64,000 nt of DNA from Vibrio amylolyticus (GTDB lineage: Bacteria; Pseudomonadota; Gammaproteobacteria; Enterobacterales; Vibrionaceae), in the NCBI RefSeq assembly GCF_023145695.1, contig NZ_JAJHVV010000008.1:186001-250000 (forward strand). Reading direction: 5' to 3'. The notes under the pieces are model-generated. The model did not search any database, had not been told where the DNA came from, and saw only the letters and a program-made list of their open reading frames with translations. The position numbers and the translations under genes were made by a program. Of this stretch, positions 44,601 through 54,173 are shown piece by piece (positions within the stretch are counted from its first letter, which is position 1; the number at the start of each line of letters is the position of its first letter).

Positions 44601-45070
44601 TGGGTAAAAAGCTCAAGCAATAAGATTGGCGCGCATTTTAGCGCATTTATGCTCTGTGATGTAGAGTTATAAAAAGAGTTAATATTCCACATCGGTCATG
44701 GTGGCTTGAAGCCATTGAAAAGTTAGCACAATTTACAAAGCTGAGCGCCAAGTCAACACACTATTTGGTTAGTCTCGTTTCACATACAGAGGAGCTACAA
44801 TCTTCACAGAAAGAAGAAGCGTTCATCACCTATCATAAAAAGTTTTTCGGTATATTCCTTTACATACACCGAATAACAAACAATAATGGCGTCGCTCTGT
44901 TGTTCAGAGTTATTAAATGAAAAATAAAGTTTTAAAGTAAAACCCTCAGAATTCCTTTGTTGTTTTCCTCAGTGTTTCCCTTAGCTTCATCGATACATTA
45001 AATAATTCAAGCTGCAAGCGCATCGCATTTTTCGCGATTAAATTTTTATTAATTATATAAGGGACACAAC
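44601..45070. other. Regulatory region and probable long leader of the cold-shock gene
   Basis: 470 bases without an ORF between the divergent helicase and cold-shock genes. A TTCGGTAT/ATACACCGAA imperfect hairpin lies near 44845-44872. The AT-rich part from 44920 to 45060 fits the long structured 5' leader typical of cspA-type mRNAs, but no clear cold-box motif was identified. Confidence 0.4.
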
Positions 45071-45280
45071 ATGTCTAAAACAACTGGTTCAGTAAAATGG
45101 TTTAACGAAACTAAAGGCTTCGGTTTTCTTACTCAAGACAACGGCGGCGATGACGTATTCGTACACTTCCGTGCTATCGCTTCTGAAGGTTTCAAGACTC
45201 TAGCTGAAGGCCAAAAAGTGTCTTTTGAAGTAGAGCAAGGCCAAAAAGGTCTTCAAGCTGCAAACGTTGTAGCTATCTAA
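45071..45280 (+). CDS. Cold-shock protein (CspA family)
   Basis: 69 residues forming one OB-fold cold-shock domain with both RNA-binding motifs: [12 protein letters not shown] (RNP1-like) and DVFVHF (RNP2). It acts as an RNA chaperone that melts secondary structure at low temperature. AAGGGA precedes the ATG. The length and sequence fit either cspA- or cspV-type Vibrio proteins, so no symbol is given. A hairpin follows. Confidence 0.93.
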   Translation: MSKTTGSVKWFNETKGFGFLTQDNGGDDVFVHFRAIASEGFKTLAEGQKVSFEVEQGQKGLQAANVVAI

Positions 45281-45290
45281 GTTTAAAGTC

Positions 45291-45318
45291 GGCGTAGATG
45301 AACTCGTTTATCTACGCC
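45291..45318 (+). terminator. Hairpin after the cold-shock gene
   Basis: A perfect nine-base stem GGCGTAGAT/ATCTACGCC. The T run is delayed (TTTTTTT near 45335), so termination efficiency is uncertain. The remaining 240 bases to ahpF hold only the ahpF terminator. Confidence 0.55.
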
Positions 45319-45561
45319 AACCTTCTCAAGTCTATTTTTTTATAAACCCCATATAAAGCATCCAACACTTCCTAATAGCTCTTCCGTATTTATCGTTACG
45401 TTACCCATTCAATTCGTTCCATACTAAAAAAAATCACTAATTATCCGTTTCAAGAAGTATTTAAACTTCTGTATTCGATAAAAACACCGATATTTCTTGA
45501 GTAATGTGCACATCCCCTATTAGTCATACCTTGAAGTACGCCTCCGCTTTCTTTCCAAACG

Positions 45562-45593
45562 AAAAAAGCCACTCCCAATTTCTCAGAAGTGGC
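45562..45593 (-). terminator. Terminator of ahpF
   Basis: A GCCACT/AGTGGC stem with a long interior loop, then TTTTTT on the minus strand. Confidence 0.65.
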
Positions 45594-45645
45594 GTCGAAG
45601 TACGACAAAGTATTTAACTAAACGTAATGGACATAAGTAAAAACT

Positions 45646-47238
45646 TTACGCGGTTTCTGCAACCTTAACAGGTGCAGGGTTGCGGATGAGGTAATCAAAG
45701 GCACCCAAACTCGCTTTCGCCCCTTCGCCCATCGCAATGATGATTTGCTTGTAAGGAACGGTGGTAACATCACCCGCCGCAAACACGCCGTTCATTGAGG
45801 TTGCACCATTAGCGTTGATTTCAATCTCACCACGTGGTGACAGCTCAACTTTGGTGCCTTTTAACCATTCGCTGTTCGGCATTAAACCGATTTGTACGAA
45901 GATGCCCGCAAGTTCGATTTGTTTTAGCTCATCCGTGTTGCGATCTTTGTATTCCAAACCGATTACTCGGTTACCATCACCCAGCACTTGAGTTGTCTGA
46001 GCCATCTTGATGATTTCGATGTTTGGCGTTGCGTTCGCTTTGTCGATAAGCACTTGGTCAGCGCGCAATGTGTCGGCAAATTCAAGAACGGTGACGTGTT
46101 CTACAATACCCGCTAGGTCAATCGCCGCTTCAATACCCGAGTTACCACCACCGATAACTGCTGTTTTCTTGCCTTTGAACAGTGGGCCGTCACAGTGTGG
46201 GCAGTACGCAACACCTTTGTTACGGTACTCTTGCTCACCTGGTACGTTCATTTCACGCCAGCGAGCACCAGTACTGGTAATCACAGTGCGAGCACGCAAT
46301 ACCGCGCCGCTTTCTAATTCAACATGAATGTAGCCATCTTTCGTGTCTTCCGCAGCAATGATGTTTGCAGCGCGCTGCTCGGTCATCACCTCTACACCAT
46401 ATTCTTTTACGTGCTCTTCAAGGCTCGCCACCAATTTAGGGCCTGTGGTCGCTTTCACTGAGATAAAGTTCTCAATCGCCATGGTATCCATCACCTGACC
46501 ACCGAATCGGTCAGCAACTACGCCTGTACGAATGCCTTTACGTGCTGCATAAATCGCCGCTGAAGAACCGGCTGGGCCGCCACCAACCACTAGAACATCG
46601 AAAGGTGCTTGTTGGTTTAGGTTCGCCGCTTTCTTTTCTGCTGCACCTGAATCGACTTTGTTCAAGATTTCAGCCAATGACATACGGCCTTGACCAAATA
46701 GCTCACCATTAATGTAGACACTTGGTACTGCCATGATATCGCGAGACTTCACTTCATCTTGGAAGGCTGCGCCGTCGATCATCGTTGTTTTGATCAGCGG
46801 GTTAATCGCCGACATCATGTTGAATGCCTGAACCACTTCTGGACAGTTCTGACAAGATAGAGAAATGAAGATTTCAACGTTTAATTCGCTATCTAATTCT
46901 TTGATTTGTTCAATCACATCCGATTCAAGCTTGATTGGGTGACCACCACTATGAAGCAGAGCAAGAACAAGAGAGGTAAACTCGTGACCCATTGGTAAAC
47001 CAGCAAAGCCAATCGCCGTGCCTTTTTCTTGATTGACCACCTGCATAATCGGGCTGCGAGTACTCGCGTTGTCATCGCGAACAACGGACACTTTATCGTT
47101 TAACGAGGCAATATCATTCGCGAGATCTTGAAGTTTGTTCGCCGTTTCGCTGCTATCAAGGCTCAGCACTAGCTGAACGTCTGTTTTAAGGTTGTCTAAA
47201 TATGCTTTTAGCTGCTGCTTCATCGCTTGATCTAACAT
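45646..47238 (-). CDS. ahpF: Alkyl hydroperoxide reductase subunit F
   Basis: The flavoprotein that passes electrons from NADH to AhpC. 530 residues. The N-terminal tandem thioredoxin-fold domain has the redox CQNC near residues 130-133. The FAD/NAD(P) thioredoxin-reductase part starts at [19 protein letters not shown]. It has the second redox pair CPHC, the NAD site [15 protein letters not shown] and the FAD tail [16 protein letters not shown]. It is encoded downstream of ahpC on the same strand but has its own OxyR-like site, so it can be transcribed separately. Confidence 0.97.
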   Translation of the reverse strand: MLDQAMKQQLKAYLDNLKTDVQLVLSLDSSETANKLQDLANDIASLNDKVSVVRDDNASTRSPIMQVVNQEKGTAIGFAGLPMGHEFTSLVLALLHSGGHPIKLESDVIEQIKELDSELNVEIFISLSCQNCPEVVQAFNMMSAINPLIKTTMIDGAAFQDEVKSRDIMAVPSVYINGELFGQGRMSLAEILNKVDSGAAEKKAANLNQQAPFDVLVVGGGPAGSSAAIYAARKGIRTGVVADRFGGQVMDTMAIENFISVKATTGPKLVASLEEHVKEYGVEVMTEQRAANIIAAEDTKDGYIHVELESGAVLRARTVITSTGARWREMNVPGEQEYRNKGVAYCPHCDGPLFKGKKTAVIGGGNSGIEAAIDLAGIVEHVTVLEFADTLRADQVLIDKANATPNIEIIKMAQTTQVLGDGNRVIGLEYKDRNTDELKQIELAGIFVQIGLMPNSEWLKGTKVELSPRGEIEINANGATSMNGVFAAGDVTTVPYKQIIIAMGEGAKASLGAFDYLIRNPAPVKVAETA

Positions 47239-47321
47239 AATACTTTACTCTCACTTCTTATTCGGGAACCGCTCAATTGCGTTGTTGAGGTAATTTTGCC
47301 CCAGCCCTCTACCTAGGTAAA

Positions 47322-47358
47322 TTCGGACGTTTCTATCACTTTGGTAGATAAAACCTAT
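47322..47358 (-). promoter_or_regulatory. OxyR-like site upstream of ahpF
   Basis: Four elements at exact seven-base spacing: TTCG-N7-CTAT-N7-GTAG-N7-CTAT, against the OxyR pattern ATAG-N7-CTAT-N7-ATAG-N7-CTAT. The second and fourth elements are perfect. It lies 84 bp upstream of the ahpF start. Confidence 0.65.
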
Positions 47359-47404
47359 CAACTAAAACTCGTCATTATACGTCGAGATGTAAAAGGCAAT
47401 TCAC

Positions 47405-47440
47405 ATCAAAAAAAGCCACATCACATTGTGATACGGCTTT
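47405..47440 (-). terminator. Terminator of ahpC
   Basis: AAAGCC plus TCACA pair with TGTGA plus GGCTTT in an imperfect stem, with a T run on the minus strand. Confidence 0.6.
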
Positions 47441-47530
47441 ATCAATGAGGGTGGCACGCTCCTGCTTTTTAGGAGAGAACGGAAGCGTGCCTGTAGAAAC
47501 GTTTGGCGTTTTCTAATCAGTTATTATTGA

Positions 47531-48088
47531 TTAGATTTTACCTACTAGGTCTAGAGATGGTGCTAGTGTCTCTTCGCCTTCTTTCCATTTAGCTGGGCAA
47601 ACTTCACCAGGGTTAGCCGCTACGTATTGAGCTGCTTTCACTTTACGTAGTAGGTCTTCAGCGTCACGGCCGATGCCTTCTGCAGTGATTTCCATAGCTT
47701 GGATAACACCTTCTGGGTCGATTAGGAAAGTGGCACGGTCTGCAAGACCTTGACCTTCACGCATTACGTTGAAGTTGTTAGTGATAGTGCCTGTTTGGTC
47801 GCCTACCATGAAGTACTCGATAGTACCGATTTTGTCTGAAGTATCGTGCCACGCTTTGTGAGAGAAGTGAGTGTCAGTCGATACTGAGTAAACTTCTACG
47901 CCGCGAGACTGTAGGTCTGCGTATTTTTCTTGTAGGTCAACTAACTCAGTTGGACATACGAAAGTGAAATCTGCTGGGTAGAAGAAGAAGACAGCCCACT
48001 TGCCTTTAACGTCTTGCTCTGTGATTTCTACAAACTCGCCGTTTTTGAATGCCGTTGCGTTGAATGGTTTGATTTCTGTGTTGATCAT
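47531..48088 (-). CDS. ahpC: Peroxiredoxin AhpC
   Basis: A 185-residue typical two-Cys peroxiredoxin reducing H2O2 and organic peroxides. The peroxidatic cysteine is in [14 protein letters not shown] near residue 47, and the resolving cysteine in [12 protein letters not shown] near residue 166. The length equals that of enterobacterial AhpC. It is recharged by AhpF, encoded downstream. A near-perfect OxyR-like site lies 85-120 bp upstream. The left repeat of the 48-60 kb element starts 170 bp upstream of its start codon. Confidence 0.97.
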   Translation of the reverse strand: MINTEIKPFNATAFKNGEFVEITEQDVKGKWAVFFFYPADFTFVCPTELVDLQEKYADLQSRGVEVYSVSTDTHFSHKAWHDTSDKIGTIEYFMVGDQTGTITNNFNVMREGQGLADRATFLIDPEGVIQAMEITAEGIGRDAEDLLRKVKAAQYVAANPGEVCPAKWKEGEETLAPSLDLVGKI

Positions 48089-48173
48089 GATTTTACTCTC
48101 TTTCTAATTAATCGTTGTTGACGCTCCGTTGCGTCGATGGAGCTATATTGCATCCACAGCGTAAATTTTAGAA

Positions 48174-48210
48174 ATCGAACATTTCTATCGATTTGATAGG
48201 CAAAATCTAT
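48174..48210 (-). promoter_or_regulatory. OxyR-like site upstream of ahpC
   Basis: ATCG-N7-CTAT-N7-ATAG-N7-CTAT at exact seven-base spacing, 15 of 16 key bases matching the OxyR pattern. It is the best regulatory match in the window. Confidence 0.75.
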
Positions 48211-48258
48211 TTTTAAAAGAAACCATTCATAGGTAGCGGCAATTAACGGTTAATTAGT

Positions 48259-48338
48259 AGTCGGACAGCATCTCAGAGGAAGTTTAGATGTGATCACATT
48301 GAATAAGAGAGCAATTGGATAAAAGAGCTATCCAAATC
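48259..48338 (+). repeat. Left 80-bp direct repeat (candidate attL)
   Basis: Differs from the right copy only at 48281 (A here, G there). It contains a TGTGATCACA palindrome at 48289-48298 and an inverted repeat TTGGATA-N7-TATCCAA at 48315-48335 with spacer AAAGAGC. Seven-base arms around a seven-base spacer are typical of a tyrosine-recombinase core site. Confidence 0.8.
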
Positions 48339-48454
48339 AAAAAAAGCATCGTAAACGGGTAAATATAAGGAGCCCGTAAATAGTAAGATAACAAAGTAGA
48401 CCCTGCCCAATCCAATTTATGATCTATTTCCAAGGTCTTCGGGTTCAATATAAA

Positions 48455-48486
48455 AAACAGTAGAGATTATTCTATCTCTACTGTTT
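48455..48486 (-). terminator. Terminator of the first GH4 gene
   Basis: A perfect 13-bp stem AAACAGTAGAGAT/ATCTCTACTGTTT followed by TTTTTT on the minus strand. The region from 48339 to 48450 holds no gene. A loose ACGGG/CCCGT inverted repeat there (48354-48378) is the only other structure seen. Confidence 0.85.
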
Positions 48487-48538
48487 CATGGTTCATATGC
48501 CGCAATAAGTAAATCAAAGCACAATAGCGGCGGGAATT

Positions 48539-49852
48539 TTAGCGAAATTGTGGCATGTAATCTAAGTTAGCTTCAATTGTTTCATTCAGGGCAGTTTCTA
48601 AAACGGTACCTGTAGTGACAAGTGGGTTCAAAATTAGCGCTCGGTGGGCTGTATTTCGATCTCCAGTAATCGCGGCTTCAACCGTCAATGATTCAAATTC
48701 TTTCAATACCTGAATCAGACGCAACGTATCTTTCGGGAATGGTGCAACGTTGAGAGGAAGTGGCCCTGATTTAGTGATCATGCTACTCACCTCTACGGTA
48801 CAGTCATTTGGGAGACCTTCAATTGCGCCATTGTTTCTAGTATTCACATGCATGATGGTGCGTTTGTCATTGAAGATAGAGCTCATTAGTTCACAAGCGG
48901 CTTCTGAATAATATTGACCGCCACGTTTTTCCAATTCCTTCGGCTTTTCGTTTAATTCTGGATTTCGATAGATATCAAATAATCGATTTTCCATCGCTTT
49001 AACGACTTCACCGCGTGTCCCTTCCCCACTCGCTTCTTCCAACTCTTGACCCATAATGTCTTCGCTGGTGTAGTAGTAACGTAAATACGCACAAGGAATC
49101 ATGCCCATATTTCGCAAGAGTTCCTCTGGCCATTTAAATTTTGGGATATTCTGCGGCACAAGTGGATCATTGCCTGAGAGTATCTCTTCAACCACTTCTT
49201 GCAGTTTGTCACGCCCCTCATGCAGCACTTGACGAGCCCAGATGAAATGGTTTAACCCTGCAACTTGCAAGATGAAGTCTTCTTCATTGGCATCAAGCAT
49301 TTTTGCTATGCCTTTTTGCATAATGACGGGAACATTACACAAACCGACAGCTTTCACTTTTGAATGCTTCAAAATAGCTTCTGTCACCATACCTGATGGA
49401 TTGGTAAAGTTAAGTAACCAAGCTTCAGGACACAGCTCTTCCATCTCTTTTGCTATTTCCAAGGCAATAGGTATCGTGCGACATGCGTTGGCAAACCCAC
49501 CTAATCCATTGGTTTCTTGACCAATCATTCCATATTTAAGAGAAATACGTTCATCACGAATTCGACCTTCCAAACAGCCAGCTCGGAATTGCGAACAAAC
49601 AAAGTCAGCCCCTTCAAGTGCTAGTCTTCGATCTAAGGTCACATGAACATCAATATGCGACATATTATTCTTGGCCAACATTCGGCGAGTTAAGTCGCCA
49701 ATTATGCTCACTTTTTCTGCGCCATCTTCAATATCAACCAACCACAACTCGCCAATCGGAAGTTCATTGTTGCGCTTAATTAGACCTTCAATCAGCTCTG
49801 GTGTGTAACTTGAGCCTGCGCCAATAATGGTAATTTTTAAATTTTTGTTCAT
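48539..49852 (-). CDS. GH4-family 6-phospho-beta-glucosidase/chitobiase-like (copy 1)
   Basis: A 437-residue NAD- and Mn-dependent glycosidase for phosphorylated disaccharides. NAD site IIGAGSSYTPELIEGL at the N-terminus; LLNFTNPSGMVTEAI; metal cysteine in GLCNVP and metal histidine in GLNHF. The two GH4 proteins of this element align along their whole length and look about half identical. It is cytoplasmic and should act on a sugar phosphate delivered by the PTS in the same element. It is divergent from a LysR gene 115 bp away and has its own terminator, so it is a separate transcription unit from copy 2. Confidence 0.88.
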   Translation of the reverse strand: MNKNLKITIIGAGSSYTPELIEGLIKRNNELPIGELWLVDIEDGAEKVSIIGDLTRRMLAKNNMSHIDVHVTLDRRLALEGADFVCSQFRAGCLEGRIRDERISLKYGMIGQETNGLGGFANACRTIPIALEIAKEMEELCPEAWLLNFTNPSGMVTEAILKHSKVKAVGLCNVPVIMQKGIAKMLDANEEDFILQVAGLNHFIWARQVLHEGRDKLQEVVEEILSGNDPLVPQNIPKFKWPEELLRNMGMIPCAYLRYYYTSEDIMGQELEEASGEGTRGEVVKAMENRLFDIYRNPELNEKPKELEKRGGQYYSEAACELMSSIFNDKRTIMHVNTRNNGAIEGLPNDCTVEVSSMITKSGPLPLNVAPFPKDTLRLIQVLKEFESLTVEAAITGDRNTAHRALILNPLVTTGTVLETALNETIEANLDYMPQFR

Positions 49853-49966
49853 CGTGAAGCCTCACATGGATAAGATGAATTAATTTAAAAGCAGAATAGA
49901 CTGGTTTACAAACCAGAATTTAATTGCTATGAATTAGCTTAACTAATCCATATAAAAGTATTTACC

Positions 49967-50896
49967 ATGAATCAAAAACAGCTCATGCTATCTAACATGT
50001 ACACCTTTGCTATCGCAGGAAAAACCTTAAGTTTTACCAAGGCAGGCGAAGAGCTGTTTATCACACAAGGGGCCGTGAGCCAGCGTATTAAGTCTTTGGA
50101 AAAGCAACTTGGTTTTAACTTATTTGTAAGGTTGACTCGTAGACTTGAACTGACTAGAGAAGGAGAACGCTTACTCCATGCATTGAATCAATCTTTCGAT
50201 GTCATATTCTCAGAACTAGACGATATTAAATTTAATGAATTACGAGGGGAACTGTACATTGGCGCAGCGCCAACTTTCGCACAAAGGTGGATTCTAGAAA
50301 GGCTTCCAGATTTTCAACAACGCTATCCCAACCTTAATATCAAATTAAGGGTCAAGGCGAGTCGATTAGACTTTCAACATGAACCTGTCGATATTGCCAT
50401 TTATTACAGTAATAATGAGCACCCGGGGTTCTACCACCAACGTTTATTTGATGAAGTATTGGTACCCATATGTAGCCCTGATTATTTCGATGAGTATTTT
50501 ACTACTGATGAGTCTGCAGCAACGCAACTATCCAACTCAACATTCATCCATTGTACCGAGTCATTAGAGGGTCATGAACCAAGTACAGAATGGTCCGTAT
50601 GGTTAGCAGAACAAGGGGATGAAGACATTCAATCTCTAGATGTAATGAAAAAAACGTTCCTCATTAATCACTCTGATATGGCTATGAATGCCGCTAGAAA
50701 TGGTATTGGTATAGGTATTGCGAGAAAATCATTAGTGCAAGAATATTTGAAAAACGGCGATTTAATGGTGCCATTTTCCGAAGTACCTTCAGGCCTAGGG
50801 TACGATTTAATATGTATGCCAGGACAAAAAAATAGGCCTAAAATATCGGCGTTTATTAACTGGATTTCATCACAGGTAAGATTGTCAAATACTTAG
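49967..50896 (+). CDS. LysR-family regulator (GcvA-like) for GH4 copy 1
   Basis: 309 residues. HTH: FAIAGKTLSFTKAGEELFITQGAVSQRIKSLEKQLGFNLFVR. The effector domain includes GELYIGAAPTFAQRWILERLPDFQQRYP and VDIAIYYSN, as in the GcvA subgroup. Divergent from GH4 copy 1, it most likely controls that gene. A second LysR of the same subgroup is divergent from GH4 copy 2, so each glycosidase has its own regulator. Confidence 0.85.
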   Translation: MNQKQLMLSNMYTFAIAGKTLSFTKAGEELFITQGAVSQRIKSLEKQLGFNLFVRLTRRLELTREGERLLHALNQSFDVIFSELDDIKFNELRGELYIGAAPTFAQRWILERLPDFQQRYPNLNIKLRVKASRLDFQHEPVDIAIYYSNNEHPGFYHQRLFDEVLVPICSPDYFDEYFTTDESAATQLSNSTFIHCTESLEGHEPSTEWSVWLAEQGDEDIQSLDVMKKTFLINHSDMAMNAARNGIGIGIARKSLVQEYLKNGDLMVPFSEVPSGLGYDLICMPGQKNRPKISAFINWISSQVRLSNT

Positions 50897-51010
50897 GGAA
50901 CTCGCTAATCACCATTTCTTAACGTGTTTTGTTCGGCTAACGTTTAGTAGGGCAGCTTACACGGACTAATCATATAATACTTCTTTCTTATACTTTTTCA
51001 CATTACACCT

Positions 51011-51922
51011 TTAGTGGTTAAGAATACTCTGAAAATGTGTCACTGTTTTAATGGCTACCGTCAATACAACTGCGCTAGTCAGCATTAATAACACATGACC
51101 TATCCACAAAAGATCAAGACTATAGGTTGCAGTAGTGAATGCGGCCAGCGGAAAGGTAAAGGCCCACGTCGCAACTCCAAAACTCACCTTCATAAATTCA
51201 TTTCTATACATTGCTAGAGCGAAAAATACGAAGAATGCCCAAGCGTACATAAATATGACACCTACTCCAATCTCACTAGTTATCTTGAGATAACCCAATA
51301 AAAACATTGATGGAGTAGCAAGGCCAATAAAGAACGTTGGGTACAAAGGAGTTGGGGGAGTTTTCCTTTGTCGCGTTTTCAATAATATTGTGATGTAAAT
51401 TACAATACCAATTGCAGCCCCAGTAAAATACATCAGGAGACTTAGATGAAGGTATTCCGCTGGGGAAAGTATGGAGCAAACGACGCAGGCCAATGGTGGA
51501 ATCAAAAAAGTGGGATTGAGCTCTTTCATGACTTTGTCAATATCAGAAATCCAGCACAATGCGATGACGACCAAAAGTGGTATCTGAATCGCCACGCCCA
51601 CTTTCCATATAGTGACAGAGTAGGATTCATACCCAGACATGAGCCCTGAGAGTAGAAACATTGTAATCGTGAGGCACGCAAGAAAGTTCCTTTTAGTCGC
51701 AACTCGAACCTCGTCAATTATGTCACTCGGTTTAATCACGATTCTTACCAACACGCTGATGAGCATGCCGATTAGTATCAGAGCAGCTATAGAGGCAATA
51801 GGCACAATCAACGGCTCTATAATACTAATCTGAGACGCTTGTATTGCAGTTGCGAGACCAGCAACACCCATAGAAGAAGACAGCAGTGCAATTGGTAATC
51901 TAATAAGTGTGTTGCTGGACAT
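51011..51922 (-). CDS. SLAC1/TehA-family anion channel or transporter
   Basis: 303 residues and about ten hydrophobic helices (ATG at 51922; a TTG two codons upstream is possible). The N-terminal RLPIALLSSSMGVAGLA and the late VATWAFTFPLAAFTTATY are signatures of the tellurite-resistance/dicarboxylate (TDT, SLAC1-like) family. It begins nine bases after the PTS gene stop and is therefore in the same operon. An anion exporter in a sugar operon could relieve acetate or other acid stress made when deacetylating the sugar, which is inference. Confidence 0.75.
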   Translation of the reverse strand: MSSNTLIRLPIALLSSSMGVAGLATAIQASQISIIEPLIVPIASIAALILIGMLISVLVRIVIKPSDIIDEVRVATKRNFLACLTITMFLLSGLMSGYESYSVTIWKVGVAIQIPLLVVIALCWISDIDKVMKELNPTFLIPPLACVVCSILSPAEYLHLSLLMYFTGAAIGIVIYITILLKTRQRKTPPTPLYPTFFIGLATPSMFLLGYLKITSEIGVGVIFMYAWAFFVFFALAMYRNEFMKVSFGVATWAFTFPLAAFTTATYSLDLLWIGHVLLMLTSAVVLTVAIKTVTHFQSILNH

Positions 51923-51931
51923 AGTCAACTC

Positions 51932-53401
51932 TTATACCGTTTTCATCAATAAGCTGATAGATTCAGCTTCAGTGCCAATAATGATCTGCATATTGCTCTC
52001 ACCAACATGGACGATGCCAAGTGACCCTAATGCTCTGATTTTCTTATCGCAAACAATTGATTTATCTTTCACTGTTAATCGCAGTCGAGTGATACAGGCG
52101 TTAATTTCAGTCAGGTTCTCTTTTCCACCTAACGCATCTACGTATGATCGAGCTAAGTCGAGAGCTTCTGTTGGCACAGGTGCAGCATCCACATCTACCG
52201 TATCATTAGCATCTTCACGACCTAGAGTTTTAAGGTTGAACTTAAGAATCGCCCAACGGAAAGTGAAGAAGTAAAGTAGCGCAAATACCGCCCCCTGAGG
52301 GATCAACATGTACCATTGAGTCGCTAATGGATTGTGAGATTGCAACACTAAATCAACCAATCCTGCCGAGAAACCAAAGCCTGAAATCCACTGCATGGAA
52401 GAGGCGATATATAGCGATAACCCCATAAATACTGAGTGAAGAATAAATAACGCAGGAGCCGCAAACATGAACGCAAACTCAAGAGGCTCACTCACACCAG
52501 TAAAGAACGAAGCAAACGACGCTGCAATCACCAAAGAAGCAACACGTGGCTTGTTTTCTTTCTTAGCGGTTACGTACATTGCTAACCCTGCAGCAGGTAA
52601 ACCAAACATAAGAACAGGGAAGAAACCCGCCATGTAACGACCTGTTACGCCAATCTCAGCTCGGCCTTCTGCCAGTGATTGTGCACCACCCAGAAAGTTA
52701 GGCATATCATTAATTCCGGCCACGTCGTACCAGAAAACAGGGTTAATTGCATGGTGTAATCCCGTTGGTATTAACAGTCGGTTGAAGAAACCAAATAAAC
52801 CCGAACCAATTGCACCTTGGTTGTACATCCAAGTACCGAAATTGGTCATGCCGGAAAATAGGCCGTCCCAAATCTCCATGAACACTCCCGCAATCACAAT
52901 GCCAGCCACTGAAGCTAGGATTGGTACCAGACGCTTACCGCTAAAGAACGATAGGGCTTTAGGAAGCTGTGTTTCTGAATATCGGTTATAAATCACAGAG
53001 GCAACAATACCGACAACGATCGCAACAAACTGGTTATCCGCTTTGTTGAAGGCAGGGGGTACCTCGCTTACATCAATACCTTTGATAACGGCGATCGCGG
53101 CAGGATCAAGTAGCGCCATCACCACGAGCCAACAAACAAGACCAGACAAAGCAGCGGCACCGTCTCTGTCTTTAGACATGCCAAAGGCTATTCCCACGGC
53201 AAACAGTAGCGGGATGTTTTTTAAGATGGCACCACCAGCTTTTATTAAAAAAGCGGCGATTTGACTATCATTTCCCCATCCTACAGGGTCAACCCAATAG
53301 CCAACGCCCATTAAAATAGCGGCAGCGGGTAAACACGCGACTGGTATCATTAAGGCTTGACCTACCTTTTGTAGATACCCAAATACGTTAATATTCTTCA
53401 T
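51932..53401 (-). CDS. PTS IICB component, glucose/N-acetylglucosamine type
   Basis: 489 residues from the ATG at 53401 (AGGAA upstream). The N-terminal membrane IIC domain runs to about 385, with LIPTGLHHAINPVFWY and the GVSEPLEFAF motif. The C-terminal IIB domain has phospho-Cys in INACITRLRLTV. No IIA domain is fused or encoded nearby, so it must borrow a soluble EIIA-Glc. It should import and phosphorylate the sugar that the ChbG-like and GH4 enzymes process. Chitobiose PTS systems normally use the unrelated lactose-type IIC, so this pairing is unusual. It starts inside the end of the chbG-like gene (14-base overlap). Confidence 0.88.
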   Translation of the reverse strand: MKNINVFGYLQKVGQALMIPVACLPAAAILMGVGYWVDPVGWGNDSQIAAFLIKAGGAILKNIPLLFAVGIAFGMSKDRDGAAALSGLVCWLVVMALLDPAAIAVIKGIDVSEVPPAFNKADNQFVAIVVGIVASVIYNRYSETQLPKALSFFSGKRLVPILASVAGIVIAGVFMEIWDGLFSGMTNFGTWMYNQGAIGSGLFGFFNRLLIPTGLHHAINPVFWYDVAGINDMPNFLGGAQSLAEGRAEIGVTGRYMAGFFPVLMFGLPAAGLAMYVTAKKENKPRVASLVIAASFASFFTGVSEPLEFAFMFAAPALFILHSVFMGLSLYIASSMQWISGFGFSAGLVDLVLQSHNPLATQWYMLIPQGAVFALLYFFTFRWAILKFNLKTLGREDANDTVDVDAAPVPTEALDLARSYVDALGGKENLTEINACITRLRLTVKDKSIVCDKKIRALGSLGIVHVGESNMQIIIGTEAESISLLMKTV

Positions 53402-54173
53402 TGTGATTCCTAGTAATATCATTAAAGCTGATAAGTCCTACACCTTGGCTGTCGAGCCACTCTCGTAGGGTTGGTGATAACAGAACATTCAATTCAAGCT
53501 CACGCTGAGCTGTGTACGAGGACACGGCATCAAGCTCTGAATCGTAATACGCAGGATGCGCCATGATTTCTGCCGTTCCGTTGGGAGCTATCTCTTTAAG
53601 TTCCAAAATTGTCTGTTTAAACCCTGCTTCAGTTGCGCGACCTGCGTAAAAATGACTGCTAAATTGGTCGGTAGTGGGCACATTCAATGTGGTTAAATCT
53701 TGATCGTAATAGTCAGGTCGCCTTGTTGGTAAACCAACTTCATTGGCAAACTGAACAAAACCGTTTATTAGGTTCGGTAAAAAAGCGGCAAAATGATGAG
53801 AGTCAACATGGGCAAGCTTAACTCCTTTGCTTATCGCTGCCTTGTATTGGTTCATTGCCTCCAAGTAAACCTGAGACGATGGAATGGATTCGCACTCGAG
53901 CACCAAATGACTACGGCCCAAGAACCTCCCATTTTCATCAACGAGATCAGGGATATCCTTTGGATCCGACACCGCTTTGCCTGACGTAATATTCACGTGC
54001 AGACCGATGTTTTCTAATTCGTGCTGGTGCATCAACTCAATGGCATCATCGGTACCCTCTTGATTCACCATCAACGTTGTGCTGGTGACTAGCCCGCTTT
54101 GCATTGCCTCTACTATGGCGGAGTTGATTCCTGCCGTAAGACCAAAATCGTCGGCATTTATAATGAGCTGCAT
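53388..54173 (-). CDS. ChbG/YdjC-type carbohydrate deacetylase
   Basis: 261 residues with the YdjC-family metal motifs: LIINADDFGLTAGIN at the N-terminus (Asp10, Asp11), IGLHVNITSGKAV, HVDSHHFAAFLP with metal histidines, and IMAHPAYYD. In E. coli, ChbG removes one acetyl group from chitobiose-6-phosphate so that ChbF (GH4) can cleave it. The same pairing here argues for an N-acetylated phospho-disaccharide substrate. It overlaps GH4 copy 2 by 16 bases and the PTS gene by 14, so the three are translationally coupled. Confidence 0.8.
   Translation of the reverse strand: MQLIINADDFGLTAGINSAIVEAMQSGLVTSTTLMVNQEGTDDAIELMHQHELENIGLHVNITSGKAVSDPKDIPDLVDENGRFLGRSHLVLECESIPSSQVYLEAMNQYKAAISKGVKLAHVDSHHFAAFLPNLINGFVQFANEVGLPTRRPDYYDQDLTTLNVPTTDQFSSHFYAGRATEAGFKQTILELKEIAPNGTAEIMAHPAYYDSELDAVSSYTAQRELELNVLLSPTLREWLDSQGVGLISFNDITRNHNEEY

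Noticed and set aside
48289..48298. TGTGATCACA in the long repeat as a CRP site
   Set aside because: The palindrome has no six-base spacer, so it does not fit CRP; it is kept only as a feature of the repeat.
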